Shown: positions 42,213-50,749 of the stretch, piece by piece
How the letters are laid out: each line of letters begins with the position of its first letter
Numbering within the stretch: position 1 is the first letter of the stretch
NCBI GenBank assembly: GCA_030345135.1
Contig: CP128386.1
Location: 7,115,001 to 7,179,000 of the forward strand
Length of the DNA stretch: 64,000 bases
Origin: Chitinophagaceae bacterium DXS
GTDB taxonomy: Bacteria > Bacteroidota > Bacteroidia > Chitinophagales > Chitinophagaceae
Reading direction: 5' to 3'
Notes under the pieces: generated by a model
The model's database searches: none
What the model was told of the DNA's origin: nothing
The model's input: only the letters and a program-made list of their open reading frames with translations
Program-made: the position numbers and the translations under genes

Positions 42213-42947
42213 ATGAATTATTTAGAGCTAATTAACCAATACTGGGACTTGAGGGAACAAGGCATTTTACTGGGTTCTGAAGGCGAATACTATTTGTTTC
42301 TATTACACAAATGTAATCGCCTTGCCTGGAAGAATCCGTTCAATCTATCGAATCAGCTTTGTTGTGGGTATTTGGGCATACAAGAAAAGAGCCTTATTAA
42401 ATATCGGAACAAACTAAAGCAGGTGGGTCTTATAGATTTCAAGTCCGGAACAAAAGGTAATAATACAGAATACAGGATACACTTCCCAAACACCTGTAAA
42501 AAATACAGTGAATCGGGTAGCCTTTCGGGTAGTCAAATGGGTAGTGAATCGGGTAGCCTTTCGGGCGAAAAAAGGCCAGACAACATAAAACAAAAACAAG
42601 ACTATACTAAACAAGACAATAGTGAAGTAATTACATCACCTCCGCCTGAAAATTCAGTTCCGCAGTTTAACCTGGGCAACTCGAATCTGTATCGCCAACC
42701 TAAAATACCAACCATAGAGGATGTTGAAAGAATTTTTATGCAGCACGGCGGCACAGTAGAAATGGCAAAAAAATTTTTTGAAAAAAATAATGCAGTCGGC
42801 TGGTTTATGAATAACAATCCGATTGTGCGATTTGAAAATCTGGTTCCTGGATTTATTCAATCATGGAGGAAAAACGAAAACAATGGAAAAGATCAATCAA
42901 GTGCTAAAAAACTTCAAGGACGAATCGACTATACAGGGGCTTTATGA
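42213..42947 (+). CDS. Phage replication initiator, winged-helix N-terminus
   Basis: The ATG at 42213 is preferred; the frame continues to 42165 inside the previous gene. The N-terminal region (LELINQYWDLREQGILLGSEGEYYLFLLHKCNRLAW...LCCGYLGIQEKSLIKYRNKLKQVGLIDFKSG) is a winged helix like DnaD/phage replisome organisers. The centre holds an imperfect amino-acid repeat (SGSLSGSQMGSESGSLSG). Together with the DnaC-like loader next to it, it should open the phage origin and recruit host DnaB. Confidence 0.82.
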   Translation: MNYLELINQYWDLREQGILLGSEGEYYLFLLHKCNRLAWKNPFNLSNQLCCGYLGIQEKSLIKYRNKLKQVGLIDFKSGTKGNNTEYRIHFPNTCKKYSESGSLSGSQMGSESGSLSGEKRPDNIKQKQDYTKQDNSEVITSPPPENSVPQFNLGNSNLYRQPKIPTIEDVERIFMQHGGTVEMAKKFFEKNNAVGWFMNNNPIVRFENLVPGFIQSWRKNENNGKDQSSAKKLQGRIDYTGAL

Positions 42948-43701
42948 CAGCATAGAGCTCACCGAAGAGGAAATGCAGACGGCAATTTATGCAGCAAAGG
43001 CTGAAAAATACTGGCAATTGGAAGAGCAGAAAAAGAAGGATGAGAAAATAGCGGCCATGCAGGAGTGTCAACGCCCTTGGTCAACGGAAGAAATGTTTGA
43101 GCGTGCCGTTCACGAAGCAAGACGTTTAGCTAGTCTGTCCGACAAGGAACATAAGTTGGATAATTATGTGAGGCCCGTTTTCCAGCTGCTTGCTCAGTAT
43201 TTCACCAACAATCCCGAATTCGAGAAGGGGGATTACAAGCTTTCCAAGGGCATCATGATTATCGGAAACGTCGGAGTTGGCAAAACCGATATACTTAAAT
43301 CTTTTCGCCTCAATAAACGCCAGTGCTTCTTTCCGGTGAACTGCCTGGAGATTGAAGAAAGGATAAGGAAGAACGGTTTGGATTATTGGAAAACATATAC
43401 TGGCTATGTTCCTGGCCACGGCAACACTCCTGGTGTTTTCATGCAGCCAAATATCGGATGGATGTTCGATGACCTCGGAGTTGAAGGAATCATTAAAGAC
43501 TTCGGAAATGAGTTGGACGCCTTGGAGGTGATCGTTCAAAACCGGTATTCAAACCGCGAAAGGGTTCCATTCTCTTCGTTACAAATAACTACAAACCTTA
43601 ACGGAGAGATGATCGAAAAGAGATATGGTGCCAGGATGCGAAGTAGGTTAAGGGAAATGTTTAACGTCATCATTTTAAATGGCGAAGACAGACGGGCATA
43701 A
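42883..43701 (+). CDS. DnaC-like helicase loader ATPase
   Basis: I use the ATG at 42883, behind GGAGGA at 42865; it overlaps the initiator gene by 65 bases. The N-terminus is helical, followed by an AAA+ module: Walker A IIGNVGVGKTDILKSF, Walker B WMFDDLGVEG, sensor region SSLQITTNLNGEMIEKRYGARMRSRLREMFNVI with the Arg finger. The GARMRSRL pattern is typical of DnaC/IstB-type loaders. It should load the host replicative helicase on phage DNA. Confidence 0.87.
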   Translation: MEKINQVLKNFKDESTIQGLYDSIELTEEEMQTAIYAAKAEKYWQLEEQKKKDEKIAAMQECQRPWSTEEMFERAVHEARRLASLSDKEHKLDNYVRPVFQLLAQYFTNNPEFEKGDYKLSKGIMIIGNVGVGKTDILKSFRLNKRQCFFPVNCLEIEERIRKNGLDYWKTYTGYVPGHGNTPGVFMQPNIGWMFDDLGVEGIIKDFGNELDALEVIVQNRYSNRERVPFSSLQITTNLNGEMIEKRYGARMRSRLREMFNVIILNGEDRRA

Positions 43702-43782
43702 TAAACCGACGTAATAATCATCGTATAGCCAGAAAGTTGTCTAGCAAAATTTTATCTACAAACAATTAAAAGTGTAAGAATC

Positions 43783-44202
43783 ATGAAAGGAACTGAAAGT
43801 TTTAAATCTGTTATTCAGAACTATCTCAACAGTTTGGCTGCGAAAGATCCTTTGTTTTCTGAGACATTCAAAAAGGCAAACAAGAACATCGATGACTGTA
43901 TAACATACATACTGAATACTGTTAAGGAAAGCGGTTGTAATGGCTTTGCTGATGAAGAAATCTTTAATCTGGCTGTGCATTATTATGACGAAGATAATAT
44001 TAAGCCAGGCGACAAAATTGAAGCAACTGTTGTAGTAAATCACCATGCGCAACTTACGGAAGAGGAAGTAAAAGCAGCAAAAGAAGAAGCACTTCAGAAA
44101 GTCATCGCAGAAGAAACCAATAGGATAAAAAAGAAATCTCCATCGAAAGTCGCTTCCAAAGAAACAGAAACCAAATCAAAAGAGCTTTTATTATTTGAAT
44201 AG
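43783..44202 (+). CDS. PcfK-like protein
   Basis: The 139-residue protein matches the Bacteroidota PcfK-like family: FKSVIQNYLNSLAAKDPLFSETFKK...NIDDCITYILNTVKESGCNGFADEEIFNLAVHYYDEDNI, then a Lys-rich tail ending in LLLFE. PcfK was named on the enterococcal conjugative plasmid pCF10; its function is not established. The tail end may bind a partner. PcfJ follows after two bases. Confidence 0.88.
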   Translation: MKGTESFKSVIQNYLNSLAAKDPLFSETFKKANKNIDDCITYILNTVKESGCNGFADEEIFNLAVHYYDEDNIKPGDKIEATVVVNHHAQLTEEEVKAAKEEALQKVIAEETNRIKKKSPSKVASKETETKSKELLLFE

Positions 44203-44204
44203 TC

Positions 44205-45497
44205 ATGAAAGCAAGAACCAAATTACAAATCAGGGTAAAAAGGCTGAGCGAAAAGTTACCGCGAATTACAAAGTCGCAGGAAGAGTGGGCCTATAGTGAG
44301 TGTCTTCCTCACTTGGCGTATGCGAATAAATCATCCGCGTTCTGTTTGGATTGTGGTAAGATGTTCTCATTGGAATTGGTTAACCGTAGCAAGCGAGCCA
44401 CCTGTCCTCATTGTAACACAAAGCTTAAAGTTGAGTATACACGAAAAACAACACACAAGAAAGTGAACTATTTCGCTATCACTCACATCGTTGAGGAATT
44501 TCAGGTTGCTGAATACTTTGAGCTTTACGCTTATTATAAAAAAGGAAAACCGGTAAAGTACTTTCTTCATGCCATTTTGGAGGATTGGATCTTACCAAAC
44601 GGTAAAATCACTAAAATCGGACTGCTTCACAATTGTACCGGGTATTGCGATTCTTGGACCGGCGACTGGGAGATCCGGGAAGATCGAATAAAATATTACT
44701 ACAACTCAAGGAAGTATGATGTGTATGCAAGAAAGTATCATCCCGCGTCAGCCTTTAAGCCTGAATATTTAAAAATCGGCATTAACAAGCATCTCGCAGG
44801 GATGACCCTTATAGAAGCAATTACTATTATTCCTACAGAACCCAAAGCCGAAACCCTGCTTAAGGCGAAAAGGTTTGATTTATTGGAGACAATGGTAAGT
44901 AGCAGTGGCGCTATATCCCGGAACTGGCCATCAATTAGAATAGTGCTGCGGAATAAATACAAAATCAATGATGTATCTATTTGGTTTGACTACCTGGATC
45001 TACTTCGGTATTTCAACAAAGACTTGCACAATGCAAAGTATGTATGCCCAAAAGACCTGAAAAAAGAGCATGACCGCCTTGTCGCTAAAAAACGAGAACG
45101 CGAAAGGATGGAAGAGATTGAGAGAAAGCGAAAACACATCGCGGAAGCTGAATTGCTCTTCAAAAGTAAGATCGAAAAATTTGTTGGTATTCAGTTTAAG
45201 TCGGGGAATATTCTTGTTAAAGTGCTTGAAAGCGTGAAAGAGTTTGAAGAAGAAGGCGACATCTTGAAGCACTGTCTCTTTACAAATGAATACTACGCAA
45301 AAGAAGATTCGTTAATCTTATCTGCCCGCATAGATAACGTTCCCATAGAGACAATTGAGGTTAATCTGAGCAGCATGAAAATTGAACAGTCAAGAGGACT
45401 GCAGAATCAGCCAACTGAGTACAATCAAAAGATCATTTCACTTGTCAACAGAAATCTCGCCAAAATAAGAAAAATAGCACGTCAAAAAATAGCGTAA
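44205..45497 (+). CDS. PcfJ-like protein
   Basis: The 430-residue product has a zinc-ribbon near the N-terminus (FCLDCGKMF and CPHCNTKL) and the PcfJ C-terminal domain (VKVLESVKEFEEEGDILKHCLFTNEYY...SLILSARIDNVPIETIEVNLSSMKIEQSRGLQNQP). PcfJ/PcfK pairs are common on Bacteroidota mobile elements. Their position here between replication and endonuclease genes argues for a part in DNA metabolism rather than conjugation. Confidence 0.9.
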   Translation: MKARTKLQIRVKRLSEKLPRITKSQEEWAYSECLPHLAYANKSSAFCLDCGKMFSLELVNRSKRATCPHCNTKLKVEYTRKTTHKKVNYFAITHIVEEFQVAEYFELYAYYKKGKPVKYFLHAILEDWILPNGKITKIGLLHNCTGYCDSWTGDWEIREDRIKYYYNSRKYDVYARKYHPASAFKPEYLKIGINKHLAGMTLIEAITIIPTEPKAETLLKAKRFDLLETMVSSSGAISRNWPSIRIVLRNKYKINDVSIWFDYLDLLRYFNKDLHNAKYVCPKDLKKEHDRLVAKKRERERMEEIERKRKHIAEAELLFKSKIEKFVGIQFKSGNILVKVLESVKEFEEEGDILKHCLFTNEYYAKEDSLILSARIDNVPIETIEVNLSSMKIEQSRGLQNQPTEYNQKIISLVNRNLAKIRKIARQKIA

Positions 45498-45505
45498 AAA
45501 CAATT

Positions 45506-45856
45506 ATGACACCATTCATGCAAGCCTTGCAAGCAAAGAAGGCATTTGGAAAGGCGACGCCTGAACCAAAAAAGGAAGTTAAAGCCATCCCGAAGGTTGC
45601 AAAGAAACGGGCGAAAGATAACCGGGAATATGCAAAGGTCAGCCGTCCTGTTTGGAAAGGTAAGCTCTGCCAGATTAGATCACCTGTATGTACAAAACAT
45701 GCCGAAGGTTTTAACCATGCTGGCGGAAAAGAGACAAAAGAAAAGCTGCTGGACATAGCTAACGGCCAGGCTGCTTGTAATGCATGTAACGAGTATTGCG
45801 AGCAGCATCATGAGTGGGCGGTAAAGAATGGACTTAGAATAAAAAGAAATACTTAA
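45506..45856 (+). CDS. HNH/NinG-like putative endonuclease
   Basis: A basic N-terminal half (KKEVKAIPKVAKKRAKDNREYAKV) precedes a Cys/His-rich domain: CQIRSPVCTKHAEGFNHAGGKE...NGQAACNACNEYCEQHHEWA. The cysteine pairs and central His fit an HNH or NinG/Rap-type recombination endonuclease. It follows PcfJ by eight bases. Assignment is by motif only. Confidence 0.68.
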   Translation: MTPFMQALQAKKAFGKATPEPKKEVKAIPKVAKKRAKDNREYAKVSRPVWKGKLCQIRSPVCTKHAEGFNHAGGKETKEKLLDIANGQAACNACNEYCEQHHEWAVKNGLRIKRNT

Positions 45857-45861
45857 ATCAA

Positions 45862-46317
45862 ATGATGAATGTTGCTGATAAACGCTTTTATGTCCGCATT
45901 AATGCAGGACCAAAACCAGGAGGTAATCCAACTATTTATCACAACTCTGGATTCCGGTTTGAGGCGTTCATGAAGTGGTGCTGGTACTTCGATTATTTGG
46001 CAGCATCATACAAAGTATCAAATCCAAGACATTATGTAAATGTTGACAAAGGTAACTATGACTACTTACCGCCTGTACAGGAAAGAATAAAAGAGGTCAA
46101 GGGGAAAATCGCTGGCAAAAGGAGAAAGTTGAGTGAATATGAAAATAAGCTCATGCAGGCGGAAAGCTCTTGGCGTGAATTATTTTCAATCACTGACGAT
46201 CCAATGTATAAAAGGGCACTGGCAAAAATTGAAGCCCTAAGATCACAACTTGAAGTACTCGAATTTGAATATGCAGAACTAAATAAAATTGACACGAATG
46301 AAAATGATAAAAAATAA
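45862..46317 (+). CDS. Hypothetical coiled-coil protein (151 aa)
   Basis: No family recognised. The N-terminal third is aromatic-rich (FEAFMKWCWYFDYLAASYKV). From about residue 70 a coiled coil extends to the end (ERIKEVKGKIAGKRRKLSEYENKLMQAESSW, AKIEALRSQLEVLEFEYAELNK). It follows the HNH-like gene by five bases. Confidence 0.68.
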   Translation: MMNVADKRFYVRINAGPKPGGNPTIYHNSGFRFEAFMKWCWYFDYLAASYKVSNPRHYVNVDKGNYDYLPPVQERIKEVKGKIAGKRRKLSEYENKLMQAESSWRELFSITDDPMYKRALAKIEALRSQLEVLEFEYAELNKIDTNENDKK

Positions 46318-46531
46318 TGGCGAACACGCCTTTGTAATAAGCAGGCCAACGATCACAAAACCTGAGGTAGTTCGAAAGTTTAAGAAAGACGGCATACAGT
46401 ACTACGAGTGCACAGGAGGCAGAGTATTCATTGCCGCGAAATATGACGAAATGTTCGGTGTGAAGAAAGGTACTGTGAAGCCGAAAGGATATAAAGGCAG
46501 TAATAACTTCAAAAAGATGAAGGAGAATTAG
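46298..46531 (+). CDS. Small hypothetical protein (77 aa)
   Basis: The ATG at 46298 overlaps the previous stop by 20 bases; 46304 is an alternative. The product is basic (RPTITKPEVVRKFKKDG, KKGTVKPKGYKGSNNFKKMKEN) and may bind nucleic acid. No family recognised. Confidence 0.6.
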   Translation: MKMIKNNGEHAFVISRPTITKPEVVRKFKKDGIQYYECTGGRVFIAAKYDEMFGVKKGTVKPKGYKGSNNFKKMKEN

Positions 46532-46533
46532 CC

Positions 46534-47325
46534 ATGAAACTGATACCAATACTATTTAGCACTCCAATGGTTCAGGCTATTCTGGACAGGAGGAAAACGC
46601 AGACAAGGAGAATTGTAAAACCTGCAATTGAGGATCTTGGTAACGGCCTTTTCCGATGGAAAAATAAAGGTTCATTTTTCCAAGTGGGCGCAAAAGACTT
46701 AAACGATGATTTTTTTGGGATAATAAAATCAGGAAAATGGCAAAAGGGAGATGGTCTTTGGGTAAAAGAGAGTTTTAAAGTTTTAGACTATTGGGAAGAC
46801 AGAAAGGCATTGCATGTGATATACCAAGATCATAAAACAGATGTATGCATACTTACATATCAAGAATGGGCAAAGTTTAGTAAATGGGAAAATCAGGAGG
46901 GTAAAAAGCCATCATTGTTCATGTTTAAATCACTGTCTCGCATCTATCTCCAAATAACAGATGTAAGAGTTGAATGCTTACAGAACATTAGCGAGGCTGA
47001 TGCGATAGCAGAAGGTATAATGTACCTGCCAAACCTTGGCGGTTACCATTGGAGCAAGGACTCAATATTTGCGTATGATACACCCCAATCTGCATTCAAG
47101 CACTTATTTATTTCCATCAGCAGTAAGCCGAATCCAATAAAAGATGATAACGGGAAAGTAATCCGTTATGAAGCAATAGCATGGGATGAAGATCATTTTG
47201 ACTGTCATTTTTCAAAATACAACGGGATATACCGAGGAAAGGAACTGATTGTTACCGTAAATCCATGGGTATGGGTGGTTTCTTTCAAAAGAATCGAAAA
47301 GCCAATTGAAGTGAAGGGAATATAA
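46534..47325 (+). CDS. ASCH-like phage protein
   Basis: The start ILFSTPMVQAILDRRKTQTRRIVKP is the typical opening of phage ASCH/PUA-like proteins, followed by WQKGDGLWVKESFKV and RIYLQITDVRVECLQNISEADAIAEGI, and a C-terminal PWVWVVSFKRIE. ASCH domains bind RNA or modified bases. This family is common in phages of many phyla; its role is not proven. Confidence 0.82.
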   Translation: MKLIPILFSTPMVQAILDRRKTQTRRIVKPAIEDLGNGLFRWKNKGSFFQVGAKDLNDDFFGIIKSGKWQKGDGLWVKESFKVLDYWEDRKALHVIYQDHKTDVCILTYQEWAKFSKWENQEGKKPSLFMFKSLSRIYLQITDVRVECLQNISEADAIAEGIMYLPNLGGYHWSKDSIFAYDTPQSAFKHLFISISSKPNPIKDDNGKVIRYEAIAWDEDHFDCHFSKYNGIYRGKELIVTVNPWVWVVSFKRIEKPIEVKGI

Positions 47326-47344
47326 CATGTTTAGTCAAAACAAA

Positions 47345-47608
47345 TCACTCAGGAGCATCATTGAAATCAGGATAGCCGAACGTGTTTTGAATGAGCTTTG
47401 CGATCTCTCGTTTTAGACCAATTTCTAACGAGTCATCGTCCGGCCAGACATTTAAACGGCCTTCATTATCGGCCTTTGGTAATATTAATTTGTGCGTAGG
47501 CTCGTACACAACGACATGATAATTGGTGCCTTGCTCTTGAGGTATACTCTCTGCAGTAAAGTGAATTAGGTACCGCTTGCCGCGGTAATCGAGTGGAAGT
47601 GTGATCAT
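47345..47608 (-). CDS. Minus-strand hypothetical protein (87 aa)
   Basis: No family recognised. A small soluble protein with strands at the start (ITLPLDYRGKRYLIHFTAES) and a helix at the end (IGLKREIAKLIQNTFGYPD). It is in opposite orientation to the early operon and convergent with the ASCH gene. It may be a moron gene with its own promoter. Confidence 0.62.
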   Translation of the reverse strand: MITLPLDYRGKRYLIHFTAESIPQEQGTNYHVVVYEPTHKLILPKADNEGRLNVWPDDDSLEIGLKREIAKLIQNTFGYPDFNDAPE

Positions 47609-47640
47609 ATGCTAAAGCTTTTTGTTAAAACGCAATTCAA

Positions 47641-47913
47641 ATGCCAAAAATGAAATATATAAAACAACCCTTTAAAAAATGGCGGGTTCTGAAATACGAG
47701 CCTGTCTCACAGTTTGCCTTGACATATGAGCCTATAGTGTTCAAACTAACAGCCGAGGTTCATACCTGGTGGGGACTAATTAAAAGAATTGAAACAGAAA
47801 CACATGTACTCGATCCCACATCTCACGACTTTGAAAAGACACTCGCTCAATGGGAAGAGCAAAAGACGTGGAGTAATGAACTTCTCAACAACAGAAAACT
47901 GGATGGCTTCTAA
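47641..47913 (+). CDS. Hypothetical protein (90 aa)
   Basis: No family recognised. A short protein with several Trp residues (VHTWWGLIKRIETETHVLD, LAQWEEQKTW). It is divergent from the 87-residue gene and overlaps the end of the next minus gene by four bases. Confidence 0.58.
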   Translation: MPKMKYIKQPFKKWRVLKYEPVSQFALTYEPIVFKLTAEVHTWWGLIKRIETETHVLDPTSHDFEKTLAQWEEQKTWSNELLNNRKLDGF

Positions 47914-48182
47914 TAAGTGATGATGCCGTCATCTAATAGTTTTTCCAAATGTTTTGCGACTTCTCGGAGGAAGTTAATGTCTTGGGCATTGTTGAAAATT
48001 TCAACTCCAGGGTTATATCCATGCTTTGGACGGATTCTAAATGCGGCTTCGGAGATGGGCTCGTTTTTTTCATCAAAAATAGGATAGTTACCGAAAGACA
48101 CCAGCAGAACAGCATGGTCGACTTTACTTTTCTGTATGTCAAGAGTAACGATCTGATGATTATATGGCATTTTCTCAATCAT
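47910..48182 (-). CDS. Minus-strand hypothetical protein (about 90 aa)
   Basis: No family recognised. The ATG at 48182 is used; 48170 is possible because a -7 element (TAATTTTG, plus-strand 48186-48193) is very close. The protein ends with a helix (AQDINFLREVAKHLEKLLDDG). Its layout (strands, then a helix) resembles that of the 87-residue neighbour on the same strand, so the two might be distant paralogues. Confidence 0.58.
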   Translation of the reverse strand: MIEKMPYNHQIVTLDIQKSKVDHAVLLVSFGNYPIFDEKNEPISEAAFRIRPKHGYNPGVEIFNNAQDINFLREVAKHLEKLLDDGIITY

Positions 48183-48281
48183 AACCAAAATTAAGACAAT
48201 GGTCAGTAAAATCGACAGGAAACATACAAGTGGAAACCGTGTGCTCGATCTGATAACAGACGGCCAGTCACAATGGAATTC

Positions 48282-48309
48282 AAAAAGGCCGAGTTAGATA
48301 GCCCGGCCG
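48282..48309 (-). terminator. Minus-strand terminator 1
   Basis: Minus strand GGCCGGGC...GGCC followed by five T; stem GGCCG (48287-48291) / CGGCC (48304-48308). No annotated gene ends here. Confidence 0.65.
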
Positions 48310-48448
48310 TGCTTGTTAAGATGATTTTAACTTTTTAAAGAAAAATACCACTGAATATACAAGGGCAAAGTGACAGAACTTTCCTTGTATCAAAATCGAT
48401 AAAAATATCTATAAATAGGAACAACAACAGTGCCACTCAACAGAGCCC

Positions 48449-48478
48449 AAAAAAAGGCTGAGTTTCACAACCCAGCCC
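48449..48478 (-). terminator. Minus-strand terminator 2
   Basis: Stem GGCTG (48456-48460) / CAGCC (48473-48477); on the minus strand it runs into seven or more T. No gene is upstream of it on that strand for several hundred bases. Confidence 0.65.
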
Positions 48479-48850
48479 TAAGCAGAGAGCATAGCCACAT
48501 AGGGAAATAGTAACCTAAACCGGCGCAACTGTGATGCGAAATGAAATTAAAGCTCTTACACGACAGCCGAACTTAAAAATCCGACTGTAAGACATGCGTT
48601 AACATCAAATGAACGTGAAATTTATGCGTATACCTGGAGCAACAATTGACGTGCCGCGAACGCAAGTTGGAAAAATTTGAAGAGTATTGAGACAGCCAGA
48701 TATTGCAGGCGAGCAAGTTACGTAGCTTACGGATGATTGCCATGATCTACTGTTGAGGTTTACAAGATGTGGTCAGATTCTGCGAATTGGGGCGTTCTGG
48801 TGATCTCGATTGCAATTAAGTTCACCAACACTAATGCCATTTCCTTTACG

Positions 48851-48878
48851 AAAAAGGCCAGACTAGAAAGCCCGGCCA
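48851..48878 (-). terminator. Minus-strand terminator 3
   Basis: Stem GGCC (48856-48859) / GGCC (48874-48877) with a sequence similar to terminator 1; minus-strand T run of five. Confidence 0.6.
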
Positions 48879-49100
48879 CACGAACCAAAAAATTCGAAAT
48901 GAGCATCAATTTATATTACTCATCAAGTCACATTACTCATTAAATGAATCAAACCAAATGCCACAGAAATACTTTACTTATTCCACTGATATACCAGCTC
49001 TAATGACAGTGCATACATCGTTAAGCTTTAAAAGGTGCGATAATATTCTACATTATAGGTAATACAACAACCCCAACATATTTACAACTGTAAAAACAAA

Positions 49101-49505
49101 ATGAGAAAGGCATTCATAATAGAAGATATAATGAACTCTCCCTGTGCAGGATTAAACCAACACCTGGTACCTGCACAGGAGCCAGAGAAGAAGCGGTCAA
49201 AGTACGGCTCCAAGAAAGCTGAAGTAGACGGAATCAACTTCGATTCACAAAAGGAGGCGAAACGTTACAAGGAGCTGCGACTTTTACTTAAAGCCGGCAA
49301 GATCGGCATGCTGGCAAGGCAGGTACAATTTGAACTCAATCCAACCGGATCCCATTCGCTTATTTACATAGCGGACTTTGTTTACCGGGATATGAGCACC
49401 GGCAATCAAGTTGTTGAGGATTGCAAGGGGCATTTGACAAAGGAATATAAGAAAAAGCGTAAATTGATGCGCCAGCTATATAATATTTTAATAGCTGAAG
49501 TATAA
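49101..49505 (+). CDS. DUF1064 nuclease-like protein
   Basis: The 134-residue protein matches phage DUF1064: KYGSKKAEVDGINFDSQKEAKRYKELRLL near the start and YIADFVYRDMSTGNQVVEDCKGHLTKEYKKKRKLMRQLY at the end. The Glu, Asp and D-x-K arrangement suggests a PD-(D/E)xK nuclease, possibly a Holliday-junction or packaging-related enzyme. Confidence 0.88.
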   Translation: MRKAFIIEDIMNSPCAGLNQHLVPAQEPEKKRSKYGSKKAEVDGINFDSQKEAKRYKELRLLLKAGKIGMLARQVQFELNPTGSHSLIYIADFVYRDMSTGNQVVEDCKGHLTKEYKKKRKLMRQLYNILIAEV

Positions 49506-49549
49506 TGTTTATTAAAGAGTTTCGATAATCCTTAAAACCAGTAACAAAA

Positions 49550-50239
49550 ATGAGCGGAAACTTAAATCTACCCCTCAGGACGGAAGTTTTAGAGAATTCA
49601 CTTGTAATTGAGAATGCGGTTACAGAGTTGATAAAATTGTGTATGTCGATTGACAAAGTGGAGGTGCGTACCTTAGGTAATAAAAGCTTGACAATTAGCT
49701 TTCGAAATAAAATAGATCTTCTTTTCGATTTGGATATATTGGATAAAGATGAAAACAAACTGCTTAATGCGGTTATGGAGGTTAGAAATAAGTTTTTGCA
49801 TGTCTATAACTGCGGTTCATTCCAAGATTGTGTGTCTTTAAATGAGAATATTGCAGACAGCTTTAAAAGTATTCTCAAGATCAAAGGTCGATCACTAACA
49901 GAGGAGGAGTTATTAGAAGGATACCGCCTCGCCGTTAAGACTTGTGTGGGAATCATTAAGCAGAAAATAAGAGACCGTGGCGATCAATTGACTGAAAAGG
50001 TTGAGTACGTACAACGAATGAAAAACGCAGCTGATCAGCTTCGTGAAGAATGGAAAAAAGATCTAAAAAATATTTTAAGTAACGTCATGTATCGTCTTAT
50101 AAAGCATCAAGTAGACGAGGCAATATTTGAAGATGTGAAAAGTGCAATGTTTGAAGCAATGGAGAAATCTCAATTTCATCAGGTTGATATGGATGCATTT
50201 TCTTATGATGAATTTACAAAATATCTAAAACGCCGGTAA
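49550..50239 (+). CDS. HEPN-like protein (229 aa)
   Basis: The first half contains ENKLLNAVMEVRNKFLHVYNCG, where RNKFLH fits the HEPN/MltR-type R-x4-H motif of RNases and their relatives. The second half is a long helical region (RDRGDQLTEKVEYVQRMKNAADQLREEWKKDLKNI). It interrupts the phage order between DUF1064 and packaging genes and is more AT-rich than its neighbours. RNase activity is only inferred; a DUF4145 or MltR-like noncatalytic protein is the main alternative. Confidence 0.6.
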   Translation: MSGNLNLPLRTEVLENSLVIENAVTELIKLCMSIDKVEVRTLGNKSLTISFRNKIDLLFDLDILDKDENKLLNAVMEVRNKFLHVYNCGSFQDCVSLNENIADSFKSILKIKGRSLTEEELLEGYRLAVKTCVGIIKQKIRDRGDQLTEKVEYVQRMKNAADQLREEWKKDLKNILSNVMYRLIKHQVDEAIFEDVKSAMFEAMEKSQFHQVDMDAFSYDEFTKYLKRR

Positions 50240-50311
50240 TACTTGTTTATTCACAATTGTGGAATACTCATATTAGTTTATAAATAACTTTTATGAGTAT
50301 TTTTGTTTTAT

Positions 50312-50749
50312 ATGGTGTTAAGCAAGAAAAAGTATGCTTTATTGGGGTATTTGTTAGCGAGTAAAATGCCCTCAATAGCGTCGTCTCTTCTTACTATGCA
50401 CGAAGAAAGAGAAAACGACTTCTCGAAGATCCCCGGCCTTTATCATTTATTCTGCGCAATTAAAAACATCGATCCATTACTTTATTCCGGACCTCTTCAT
50501 AAATCTGAAAAGGTTGAAGTAAGAAAAGAGTTTGTTGCCGTGATCCTTCACATGTACGATCCGCAAGTCTACGAGCAACCAATTGAATGCCTGGATATCC
50601 GTCCCGGCCTTGTTCGTCATTTGAGTGATGTAACGACCCAGGATAAAAGCAGGGTAAGCAGAATGATAAGGGAAGTAGTAACCATGGTGAAAGTGTACGA
50701 TGATTTCAATGAAAGGGTAGAGGAATTATTAACTAAAATGAAAAACTAA
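50312..50749 (+). CDS. Hypothetical protein before terminase, possible late regulator
   Basis: The ATG at 50312 is preferred over the TTG at 50303. The C-terminal part (LVRHLSDVTTQDKSRVSRMIREVVTMVKVYDDFNERVEELLTKM) may be an HTH, and the position just ahead of the terminase is where late activators such as ArpU/RinA often lie. The stop overlaps the terminase small subunit start (TAATG). Confidence 0.65.
   Translation: MVLSKKKYALLGYLLASKMPSIASSLLTMHEERENDFSKIPGLYHLFCAIKNIDPLLYSGPLHKSEKVEVRKEFVAVILHMYDPQVYEQPIECLDIRPGLVRHLSDVTTQDKSRVSRMIREVVTMVKVYDDFNERVEELLTKMKN

Larger units (their letters stand above)
48195..49100. other. Noncoding block of 0.9 kb
   Basis: No frame longer than about 32 codons looks real. 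The block contains three minus-strand terminators (48282-48309, 48449-48478, 48851-48878) and an imperfect hairpin with CTTACA/TGTAAG ends near 48565-48595. A direct repeat ATTACTCAT occurs twice near 48920-48940. A 32-codon plus frame (48199-48297) starts beside the minus gene and stops in the first hairpin; I do not call it. The layout suggests up to three short minus-strand RNAs. Confidence 0.55.

Noticed and set aside
48199-48297. 32-codon plus frame in the 0.9-kb gap
   Set aside because: It stops within a terminator hairpin, lacks similarity to anything I know and has no start signal; left as noncoding.
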